Source: Planctomycetaceae bacterium (GTDB lineage: Bacteria > Planctomycetota > Phycisphaerae > Phycisphaerales > SM1A02). Taken from it: a DNA stretch of 19,001 nt. Shown here piece by piece: positions 1 to 9,300 of the stretch. Every line of letters begins with the position of its first letter. Position 1 is the first letter of the stretch. Under the pieces are notes generated by a model. The model ran no database searches, was not told the origin of the DNA, and was given only the letters and a program-made list of their open reading frames with translations. Both the position numbers and the translations under genes were made by a program. The DNA lies in contig JAIYCA010000402.1 of assembly GCA_027488265.1 (NCBI GenBank), positions 1 to 19,001 of the forward strand. The letters are read 5' to 3'.

Positions 1-632
1 GAAACGTAGCGATCACGCGATGCGACGAGTGCGCGCGCTTCCGCCATGGGGACACGCGAAAACGCGATGAACTTGCCCGCGCTTTCGACGCGATATCCCT
101 GCGGCACAAACACGCGGTGACATTCCTGCGCGAGCCCGGGGCTTGTGTCGGTGAAAATGATGATGTCGGGGTTGAGCGCTTGCAGTTGTGCCGCGGCTTC
201 GGGAGCGAAGTCCGCGTGCAATTGACTCGCATTCCAATGAATGACGCGCAAGGCATCTGCCGGGCGGCCGCGCGGAAGCCCCCACACCCGGCCGAAGCTC
301 ACGAGCACGAGTACTGCGGCGATCGCCGACCAAACGCCCGCGCGACGCGTCTCGGCCTTGTCGCGCGCAATCCACGCAGCGCACGCAAGGACTGCAGCGA
401 TCCAAAGAAATGCCCCCGACGCAAGCATGAAACGCGGCACCCACCAAAGCCACTGGAGCGCGGCGACGCTGTCGGTGAGAACATCAGAGACCACCAAGCA
501 GAACATCGCCAGAATCGCGGGGATCTTCGCGCATCGAAGGAGCGTCCACGGCTCGTTGGTGAAATCGTCTCGCAGCCTCTGCCAGAGCCGAGACGCGTCG
601 ATTTTTCGCGTTGAGGAACTCTGATCATCCAT
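1..632 (-). CDS. Membrane-anchored endonuclease/exonuclease/phosphatase-like protein (partial, C-terminus beyond window)
   Basis: The frame is open from an ATG at 632 to the left edge (210 residues seen, no stop), so the protein is truncated by the window. Residues 31-55, 61-89 and 98-118 are hydrophobic and look like three membrane segments. After them, residues 128-135 (LRVIHWNA) resemble the first strand and Asn of the endonuclease/exonuclease/phosphatase (EEP) fold. NPDIIIFTDT at 154-163 resembles the second conserved block, usually PDVVxLQE, with Asp where the metal-binding Glu is expected. EEP proteins hydrolyse phosphodiesters or phosphomonoesters with Mg2+; three N-terminal helices before an EEP domain is a known layout of uncharacterised membrane members. 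The ATG lies one base after the stop of the upstream phosphatase gene, so translation is probably coupled. The substrate cannot be told. Family assignment is moderate because most catalytic motifs (GDxN, SDH) lie outside the window. Confidence 0.62.
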   Translation of the reverse strand, partial: MDDQSSSTRKIDASRLWQRLRDDFTNEPWTLLRCAKIPAILAMFCLVVSDVLTDSVAALQWLWWVPRFMLASGAFLWIAAVLACAAWIARDKAETRRAGVWSAIAAVLVLVSFGRVWGLPRGRPADALRVIHWNASQLHADFAPEAAAQLQALNPDIIIFTDTSPGLAQECHRVFVPQGYRVESAGKFIAFSRVPMAEARALVASRDRYV

Positions 633-633
633 G

Positions 634-1650
634 TCAAGTGTCCGCACGAGCGTGTCGCCCGAAGCCCTCCGCGCGATCGCGCGCGGCGAGTTCGGCAGCG
701 ATCACTGGCCCCAAACCACGCGCGGCACAAATCACCGCGTCGTTGCGACCGAGTCGGCGACCGAGTGAACAATCGATGTCGCTGCCGTCCGTGTCGCCAA
801 CCCAAGCACCAGCTTCGCGCGCAAGGAGCACTGCTCCCGCGTGATCCCAGATGTACTTGCCGGGGCCACCACCGCGACGGCTGTACGCCACATCAGCGAG
901 CCCTGCGATGACGTGGCCGTACTTTGCTTGACTGTCGGAGTCGACAAGTTCGCACGCGTGGCCCGTCGCGAGCCCGACCTCGGTGCGCGCGCGAACCTGG
1001 CTCGGTGTCGCGCGCGCGGGGGCAACCACTCGGACGGGTTCATGCGGTGCAAGCGCGGCCTGCGACACCTCGGCGCGGGTGGACTCGCCACCCACGAGCG
1101 GATGCCACCACGCTCCCTTGCCTTTGGCGGCGCTGAGCAGCATGCCACCGAGCACGGTCGGATAGCCGTTGGAGGCGAAGATCACCTCTCCACGGCGCAG
1201 CAGCGCCAGGCACGGGCACCAGTGGTCACCATCGATGAATCCCTGCGTGCCATCGATCGGGTCAAGGACCCACGCAAACTCGACGCCGCGCGTCGATGCA
1301 TCGAGACCGCCCGAAGTCAGCGCGCGCTGAATCCCCGCCTCGCCCCCCTCGTATCCCCAGGATGCCAGAAGTCGACGGCAATGGGCCTCCGCGGCGGGCT
1401 TGCCCCCGATCGACGCGAGATCCTCCTCCGCGATCGTCGGGACCGGACCGAAGTCCATCTCAAGCCTGCTGAGGATCAGCACCTGCAGCGCCACATCGAC
1501 GGCTGTCACCACCGAACCGTCGGCCTTTCGGACGATCGCCTCGGGCGGCAGCTCCCGCCGCGCCGCGATGGCGAGGTTCGTGGCGTCCTGCACCGCGTCG
1601 CAGGCGAGGTCGAGGTCATCGAGATCGATCTTGGAGGACCCCATGGGCAT
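634..1650 (-). CDS. Inositol monophosphatase / 3'(2'),5'-bisphosphate nucleotidase family protein
   Basis: This is a 338-residue Li+-sensitive-type metal phosphatase. The family metal site is present: EED at 75-77, DPIDGT at 130-135 and WDHAG at 268-272, plus KADGSVVTAVD at 42-52. The block WVLDPIDGTQGF is closer to the HAL2/CysQ branch, which removes the 3'-phosphate of PAP (3'-phosphoadenosine 5'-phosphate), than to classic inositol monophosphatases; PAP hydrolysis is therefore the likely but unproven activity. The frame stays open upstream to 1731, but the extra 27 residues look non-conserved and Arg/Ser rich; Met at 1650, or the second Met at 1644, is the reasonable start. A GGGAG lies about 16 bases upstream, which is rather far. 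The gene is divergent from dnaK and forms a two-gene unit with the membrane EEP-like protein that begins one base after its stop codon. Confidence 0.85.
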   Translation of the reverse strand: MPMGSSKIDLDDLDLACDAVQDATNLAIAARRELPPEAIVRKADGSVVTAVDVALQVLILSRLEMDFGPVPTIAEEDLASIGGKPAAEAHCRRLLASWGYEGGEAGIQRALTSGGLDASTRGVEFAWVLDPIDGTQGFIDGDHWCPCLALLRRGEVIFASNGYPTVLGGMLLSAAKGKGAWWHPLVGGESTRAEVSQAALAPHEPVRVVAPARATPSQVRARTEVGLATGHACELVDSDSQAKYGHVIAGLADVAYSRRGGGPGKYIWDHAGAVLLAREAGAWVGDTDGSDIDCSLGRRLGRNDAVICAARGLGPVIAAELAARDRAEGFGRHARADT

Positions 1651-1687
1651 CCGCGCAGAGTAACACTCCCGCGGCGAGCAGCCTCGG

Positions 1688-1718
1688 TGCCAACTTGGCA
1701 GCCGAATTGGACTGCCAA
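1688..1718. promoter_or_regulatory. Candidate regulator (enhancer) binding sites: three TGCCAA half-sites
   Basis: Three copies of the half-site TGCCAA/TTGGCA occur in 31 bases: TGCCAA at 1688-1693, TTGGCA at 1695-1700 and TGCCAA at 1713-1718. The first two form a 6+1+6 palindrome. The last two form TTGGCAG-N10-CTGCCAA with perfect 7-base arms. The block lies about 70-100 bases upstream of the start site expected from the sigma-54 promoter at 1762-1777, where activators of sigma-54 RNA polymerase usually bind. It is also 38-68 bases upstream of the divergent phosphatase start, so it could act on that gene instead. Binding-site function is inference from symmetry and position. Confidence 0.4.
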
Positions 1719-1761
1719 ACCGACCTGTCACCCGAATTCGCCTTCACCCCGACATTTCGGC

Positions 1762-1777
1762 TGGCACGACCCTTGCA
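1762..1777 (+). promoter_or_regulatory. Sigma-54 (-24/-12) promoter upstream of dnaK
   Basis: The sequence TGGCACGACCCTTGCA matches the sigma-54 consensus TGGCACG-N4-TTGCW at every conserved position, with the diagnostic GG (1763-1764) and GC (1775-1776) exactly 12 bases apart. Transcription would start near 1788, giving a leader of about 107 bases to the dnaK ATG. No CIRCE element (the HrcA operator typical of dnaK operons) is visible. Such promoters need an ATP-dependent activator; possible sites lie at 1688-1718. Confidence 0.75.
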
Positions 1778-1894
1778 AACGGGCGGCCCCTGCTCGTGAC
1801 GGGCGCGAACACGCGGCCCCAAGCGAGCGCGGGAAGAAAGAGCATTCAGAGTGAGTCGCCCTCGGCAACCCCGCGGGCGGGAAGGAACCCATTT

Positions 1895-3808
<1,914 letters not shown>

Positions 3809-3852
3809 CCCTGAAAGTCGGTACATGACGAAACGCGTGTTTGATCAACGAC

Positions 3853-3886
3853 CCGCGGCCCGCGACTCTCGCGGGCCGCGGCTTTT
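3853..3886 (+). terminator. Intrinsic terminator of dnaK
   Basis: A perfect 13-bp stem (3853-3865 with 3869-3881) closes a 3-base CTC loop and is followed by CTTTT. It lies 44 bases after the dnaK stop and before ptsI, so it should separate the two transcription units. Confidence 0.9.
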
Positions 3887-3934
3887 CCCGCAAACTCGCA
3901 GCCCTCTCGCGACTCTGTAGACTGCCGACCCCCG

Positions 3935-4015
3935 ATGCCGTACACCACGCAACAACCTAAGCCCATGCAAACCGTGAAGGGCATTCCGGAATAGCCAGGC
4001 ATTGACATTGGACGG
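3935..4015 (+). other. Interrupted N-terminal coding segment of ptsI (in-frame TAG at 3992-3994)
   Basis: In the ptsI frame, ATG at 3935 and ATG at 3965 lead into MQTVKGIPE, then TAG, then PGIDIGRVCVLG, which runs straight into the main reading frame. Enzyme I proteins start with this same block (E. coli ISGILASPGIAFGK), and the TAG falls exactly on the conserved Ser before PG. TCG to TAG is one base change. Either the gene carries a nonsense mutation, or the base is a sequencing error, or translation starts later at GTG 4016. No clear ribosome binding site precedes either ATG. Confidence 0.75.
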
Positions 4016-5722
4016 GTGTGTGTGCTCGGCGAGGCGGAAACGCACGTTCCGCATCGCGACATCGAAGAACACGAAATCGACATTGAAGTCGGCCGCCTCG
4101 AGGGCGCACTGCGCGATGCGACCGCTGACCTCGTCGTCCTGCGCGATCGCACCGAACAACAACTCGGTCGCGAAGCCGCGAAGATTTTCGGTTTCCACCT
4201 CGGGCTTCTCCAAGATCCGTCGCTTGTCGGGCCGATGCGCGAGCGCATTCGCAAGGATCGCATCAATGCCGAAGTCGCGGTCGCGGATGCATTCCGCAAA
4301 GTGACGGAGCAGTTCCGCGCCATCGGCAACGAGGTTTTCCGACAAAAAGCCAACGACGTGCTCGATCTCGATCGTCGCGTTCTTGGCAAACTGATGGGCG
4401 AAAATGAGTCGCGCCTCTCCGCGCTCGACGAACCCGTCATCATCGTCGCCCACGAACTCACGCCATCGCAGACGGCTGGCATGGATCGCCGCAAGATCCT
4501 CGGCATCGCAACCGATCTCGGCGGCCGAACGAGTCACACCTCGATCGTTGCGCGCGCGATCGAAATCCCTTGCGTTGTTGGTTGCCAACGCGTGATGGAG
4601 CGCGTCGATGACGGCGACACCGTCATCGTCGACGGCGACACAGGCGTCGTGATCGTGCGCCCAACCGAGCGCACGCTCGAGGAATATCGCGTTCAGCAAG
4701 AACGCTTCTCTGCATATCGAAAAGTCTTGCGTGAGACCGCGCCGCTCGAAGCGGTCACGAAAGATGGAACGCGCATTCAGCTCCTCGGAAACATCGAGTT
4801 TCCGCACGAAGTCGAGAGCGTGCTCGCGAACGGCGGCGACGGCGTCGGCCTCTATCGCACCGAGTTTCTCTATCTCACGAACGATCACGAGCCGAGCGAA
4901 GAAGAGCAATATCAAGCGTATCGACGCACGCTCGAACTCCTCGCTGGGCGACCTTGCACGATTCGTACGCTCGACCTTGGCGCCGACAAGTACACGCAGC
5001 AGCGTGCGCACGAACCCGAGCGAAACCCCTTCCTCGGCCTTCGTTCGATTCGCTACTGCCTGCAGAATCGCGAACTCTTCAAGACGCAACTCCGCGCGAT
5101 CTTGCGCGCGAGTACTTCGGGGCCGGTCAAGATCATGTTCCCGCTGGTCTCGACCCTGATGGAGTTGCGACAAGCAAAGATGATCTTGAACGATGTTTGT
5201 GAAGAGCTCGATGAAGAGGGCATCCCCTTCGATCGCGCGATCCAAACCGGAATCATGATCGAGGTGCCGAGCGCCGCGCTGATGGCGCGCGCATTTGCCG
5301 ACGAGTGCTCGTTCTTCTCGATCGGCACCAACGACCTCATCCAGTACACGCTGGCGGTCGACCGCGGCAACGAGCGTGTGGCCAATCTTTACACAGGCGC
5401 GTCGCCGGCGGTCCTGTATCTCGTGAAACAGGTGGTTCGATCGGGTCGTCGCGCGGGTATCGATGTGTCGCTTTGCGGTGAGATCGCAGGCGAAGCGATC
5501 TACACGATGTTGCTGATCGGACTGGGAATGCGTACACTCTCGCTCGTCCCGAGTCAGATTCCGCTCATCAAGCGCGTGATCCGTTCGGTCGACATCCCCC
5601 ACTGCGAACAGCTGGCCCGCCGGGTTGGCTCGTTCGATTCCGAGCGGCAGGTGCTCAACACCCTCCGCGACGAACTCAGGAAAATCGATCCCGACTCGTT
5701 CGGCGGCTGGATGGCCGAGTGA
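4016..5722 (+). CDS. ptsI: Phosphoenolpyruvate-protein phosphotransferase (PTS enzyme I), N-terminus interrupted
   Basis: Enzyme I takes phosphate from phosphoenolpyruvate onto a His and hands it to HPr, the first step of the sugar or nitrogen phosphotransferase system, in the cytoplasm. The 568 residues from GTG 4016 contain the phospho-His block GGRTSHTSIVAR (His174, equivalent to E. coli His189), the barrel motifs GVGLYRTEFL and NPFLGLRSIR, MIEVPSAALMA, FSIGTNDLIQYTLAVDR, and the catalytic Cys487 in SLCGE. Everything from the first helices to the C-terminus is intact. The first strand of the domain, however, lies upstream of GTG 4016 and is broken by a TAG at 3992-3994. A protein starting at GTG 4016 would lack about 17 conserved residues. 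The coding part shows no decay, so an assembly error or a very recent mutation is likelier than an old pseudogene. HPr and EII genes are not in the window. Confidence 0.9.
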   Translation: MCVLGEAETHVPHRDIEEHEIDIEVGRLEGALRDATADLVVLRDRTEQQLGREAAKIFGFHLGLLQDPSLVGPMRERIRKDRINAEVAVADAFRKVTEQFRAIGNEVFRQKANDVLDLDRRVLGKLMGENESRLSALDEPVIIVAHELTPSQTAGMDRRKILGIATDLGGRTSHTSIVARAIEIPCVVGCQRVMERVDDGDTVIVDGDTGVVIVRPTERTLEEYRVQQERFSAYRKVLRETAPLEAVTKDGTRIQLLGNIEFPHEVESVLANGGDGVGLYRTEFLYLTNDHEPSEEEQYQAYRRTLELLAGRPCTIRTLDLGADKYTQQRAHEPERNPFLGLRSIRYCLQNRELFKTQLRAILRASTSGPVKIMFPLVSTLMELRQAKMILNDVCEELDEEGIPFDRAIQTGIMIEVPSAALMARAFADECSFFSIGTNDLIQYTLAVDRGNERVANLYTGASPAVLYLVKQVVRSGRRAGIDVSLCGEIAGEAIYTMLLIGLGMRTLSLVPSQIPLIKRVIRSVDIPHCEQLARRVGSFDSERQVLNTLRDELRKIDPDSFGGWMAE

Positions 5723-5780
5723 ACGAACGCCCCGAAAATGGGCGCGGAATCGAATGAACAAAAAACTGAGGCCGTGAACA

Positions 5781-5804
5781 GTTCTGTGAAGTGTTCTGTG
5801 AAGT
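5781..5804. repeat. Tandem 12-bp direct repeat (2 copies)
   Basis: GTTCTGTGAAGT occurs twice back to back (5781-5792 and 5793-5804), preceded by GAACA at 5776-5780, so GAAC/GTTC half-sites recur about one helical turn apart. It lies 58 bases after the ptsI stop. Function unknown. Confidence 0.7.
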
Positions 5805-5950
5805 CTCGCGCAATACAAGTCGGAATCGCCACAAGCGGCTCCTCGCGACACGCACAGCATGGCATGGAACGGGCAACTTCTTGGTTCAGGCGGTCGTTCC
5901 GCCTGCCAATCGGGATGAACGGTCGCGCATTTCGCTTCTCGCGCACGCTT

Positions 5951-5980
5951 TGAACAAGCGTGAAACAGCGTGAGACAGAC
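5951..5980. repeat. Three imperfect 10-bp tandem units
   Basis: Units TGAACAAGCG, TGAAACAGCG and TGAGACAGAC lie end to end. The 10-base period places them on one face of the helix, as expected for multiple protein sites, but the units are imperfect and no regulator can be named. Confidence 0.5.
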
Positions 5981-6394
5981 GGAATCCGCGCCCCCCGGAC
6001 GGTCGGACGAAGGCTGAATTGGCGTATCGCCGCTTCGGTCTTCAACGGGAACTTTGCGTGCGCGCCGCGTACGCCCCTCGCGCCTCGCGCGAACGGCTTG
6101 CGGCGAGTCACGCGACGCAGGTGCTCGGGAGTCCAACTCTCGAGCAGCCGAGCGACGGAGAGCGCATGGCGGCCCTTCACGGGAGCCCATGACTCGCCTC
6201 CTCGGGTGGTTCGCGCGAAGTTTCGTGCGAATCCCTGTGCGCCAAGGCGCGGTCTGTGCGGAGTCGTTCCGCAACCACTCGCCTCAGGTTCGCTCCCGCC
6301 GACCTGCCGCGCTCCACTCGGAGCGATCCCATCTGGAAGTAGCTGACTGTTCACGCCTCGCAATCTGGAGCAGTCCAGAGAATCGGCGTTGGCG

Positions 6395-9300
6395 ATGATT
6401 GATCAGAACGGTGCGAGCGAGTCAGAAAACAAGTTTGAAACGAACCACGCCATGGGCGGCGACCTGCGATCGACGCACGGGTCGACGCCGCGCACGTCCG
6501 ACACGGGCGATGCCACGGCTACGAATCAGAAGTTGGACGGAAACGCCGATTCGGATGTAAACCCGGAGTTTGTGAACCCAGAGTTTGATGAGAACCCCGG
6601 CATGGGCTTCGGATTCACCGAGGCCGACGACCTCGCCGCTGAAATCGCTGCGGCCAAAATTCTCTCCGTCGGACTTCCAAGCAAAAACCATGGAGCGGAC
6701 CACGACGGGTCAGCCGAATTCGCCGCAACAGGCGATCACTTCGATGCAGTCGATGGAAGTGTCGAGGGTGCTTCTGGAGGGGACGATCGCGACGAGACAG
6801 AAGCAGCTGCCGACGCTGAAGATGCCGCTGCTGCCTACGCGCGCGCCTCGATGCGCGATTTCGATCGACCTGCAGACGAAGCCTCGTCTGTCGATGGCGA
6901 AGACGACACGCTCGCGCATCGCGGTGAGAAGCCAAAGCAACTCGTCGTCGTGAACGACATTCCCGGCGAAGAGACGCGCATCGCGATTCTCGAGCAAGGA
7001 AAACTCGCGCAGTTCTTCACCGAGCGCGCCGCGACCTCGACCAACGTCGGCTCGATCTACAAGGCGCGCGTCGTCAACGTGGAGCCCGCTATTCAGGCCG
7101 CATTCGTCGATTTCGGCGAGGGGGCGAACGGCTTCCTCCACATCTCCGACCTGCATCCGAAGTACTTCCCGAAGAAGCATGGCCGCGATGAAGATGGAGA
7201 CGGCGATGAGAAGGTGCGCACCGAGAAAGTCGGCCGCAAGATTCCACGTCGCGCGCGTCCGATGATGCAAGAGGCACTCAAGCGCGGGCAAGAGATCACC
7301 GTGCAGGTGCTCAAGGAAGGCATCGGCTCGAAGGGCCCAACCGTTACGAGCTACTTGTCGATTCCAGGTCGCCTGCTCGTGATGATGCCCGACATGGATA
7401 ACGTCGGCGTGTCGCGCAAAGTCGACGACGAGGAAGGCCGCCGAAAGATGCGGAAGATCCTCGATTCGCTCGATCTTCCGAAGGGCTTCGGCTTCATCCT
7501 GCGAACCGCGGGTTTCGACGCGACGCGCACGGAACTCGCGCGCGACGCGCAGTACCTCACGCGGCTTTGGCAAGTGATGGAGAAGCGCATGAACGCGGTG
7601 GGCGCGCCATGCCAGCTGTACGCTGAGGGCGACATTCTCCTGCGCACGATTCGCGATTCGATCGACTCCTCGGTCGATGGCATCGTGGTCGACAGCGAGA
7701 GCGCGTTCAGCCGCGCACGCGCATTCCTCGAGGTCGTCGCGCCGAAGGCTGCAGCAAAGGTTCACTTCTACGATCGTCGCCGACCGATCTTCCACGCGTT
7801 CGATGTCGAACGACAGGTCGATTTGATTCATGCGCGCGAAGTGCCGCTTCCTTCGGGTGGCGCGCTGGTGTTCGATCAAGCTGAAGCGCTCGTCGCGATC
7901 GACGTCAACTCGGGTCGCTCCCGCAGCGCCCGCGACAGCGAGACCAACGCGTATCAAACGAATCAAGAGGCGGTCGATGAAATCGCGCGGCAACTGCGAC
8001 TGCGCGATCTCGGCGGCGTCGTGATTTGCGACCTCATCGATATGCGCGCGTCGAAGCATCGCCGCGAAATCGAAGAGCGCTTCAAGAAGCACCTCTCGCG
8101 CGATCGCGCGAAGACCACGGTCAGCGAAATCAGCGAGTTCGGCATTCTCGAGTTGACGCGCCAGCGCATGCGACCAAGCCTGCGCAAGACGCACTACATG
8201 GATTGCCCGCACTGCGCGGGTCATGGCGAGATTCGCATGCCCGAGAGCGTTGCCAGCGACGCACTGCGCCGCATGCAACTCGTCTTCGACATGGAGCGCG
8301 TCGCGCGACTCGAACTCGTTTGTTCTGCGAAGGTGGCTGCGGTTCTTCTTTCCCGAAAGCGCCGCGCAATGGTCGAGCTCGAAGATCTCTTCTCGAAGAA
8401 GATCGACGTGCGCATCAGCGAAGCCATCGCGGTCGATCGTGTCGACATCTACGCCTACGACGATCGCGGCGCCGATGTTGATCTCGACAAGCCGCAGAAG
8501 TTCCATATGCCGGCGCTCGCGGGTTTCCCAACGGAAATCGAAGAAGACGACGAGGACTCCGAGAGCGGCAGCGGAAGTGCAGACAGTCGTTCGAGCGAGG
8601 AACGTCAGGGTGGCGGACGCCGCCGTCGTCGTCGCCGTCGGAAGCCCGCGGCCGCAGACGCGACGTCGATCATTCTTTCGGGCGGCTTCGATGATCTTCC
8701 AGAGATCGACGAAGAGGAGCCAAGTTTCGCTTCCGCGCTCGAACGGCAAGAGGCCGCGAAGCGCGAGGCAGAACGCGCCGCGCGCGAAGCCGCTGCCGAA
8801 GGCGACGACGATGATGCCGACGGCGAAGAGTCAGCCTCGGGTGACGATGCGCGCCGCGACGGTACCGATCGCAGTGCAGAGCAAGGCGAAGGCGGCGGTC
8901 GTCGTCGTCGTCGCCGTCGTCGTCGCGGCCGTGGTGGACGAGACGGGAAGCTCGATCGGGATGGTTCCGAAGATGCGCAGCAGGCTGAGGGTGATTCGCC
9001 GAGCGAAGTTGCCGCGCCCGCGAAGTCAAGTCCGGCGAGATCAGTGCCCACGAAGCCCGTCGCGCCGCCTCCCCCGCCACGCGAACCAAGCGACCCCATT
9101 CGCGTGCACGCCATCGCGAAGGAAATCGAACTCACGAGTAAGGAAATCCTTGCGAAGTGCGCGGAGTTGGACATCGAGGTCAAGGGCCACCAGTCGATGC
9201 TGACTGGCGAGCAGGGCGATGCGATCCGCAAGGCATATGGCAAGCCGCCATTTGATGTTGCTGAGGTTGTAGAGGCTACCGAGCCCACACAAGAAGTTGA

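Larger units (their letters stand above)
5723..6394. other. Long gene-free region / probable rne leader with several hairpins
   Basis: I find no convincing gene in these 672 bases. They hold two short tandem repeats (5781-5804 and 5951-5980) and several perfect or near-perfect hairpins: CAGGCGG/CCGCCTG at 5887-5905 (5-base loop), a 9-bp stem with one G-T pair at 6123-6145, and GCGCC/GGCGC at 6239-6250. A weak 5-bp stem at 5728-5744 just after the ptsI stop has no T run. If transcription of rne begins near ptsI, the leader would be long and structured; long rne leaders mediate autoregulation in E. coli, but that role here is only an analogy. A small frame from ATG 6189 ends in ATGA overlap with the rne start, but its product is Arg/Ser rich and unrecognised. 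Confidence 0.5.

Noticed and set aside
13..453. 146-codon minus-strand frame at the left edge
   Set aside because: Product is Arg/Cys/His rich; the correct frame here is the EEP-like membrane protein open from 632 to the edge.
1651..1894. CIRCE operator for HrcA before dnaK
   Set aside because: No TTAGCACTC-N9-GAGTGCTAA-like sequence is present.
3992..3994. TAG in ptsI as evidence of stop-codon reassignment or pyrrolysine
   Set aside because: dxr ends normally at TAG, and no other internal TAG occurs in the genes here.
3845..6274. 809-codon minus-strand open frame opposite ptsI and into the gap
   Set aside because: Same shadow effect of GC-rich codon use; no recognisable domain.
6710..8749. 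679-codon minus-strand open frame opposite rne
   Set aside because: Product is low complexity and antisense to the catalytic core of RNase E.
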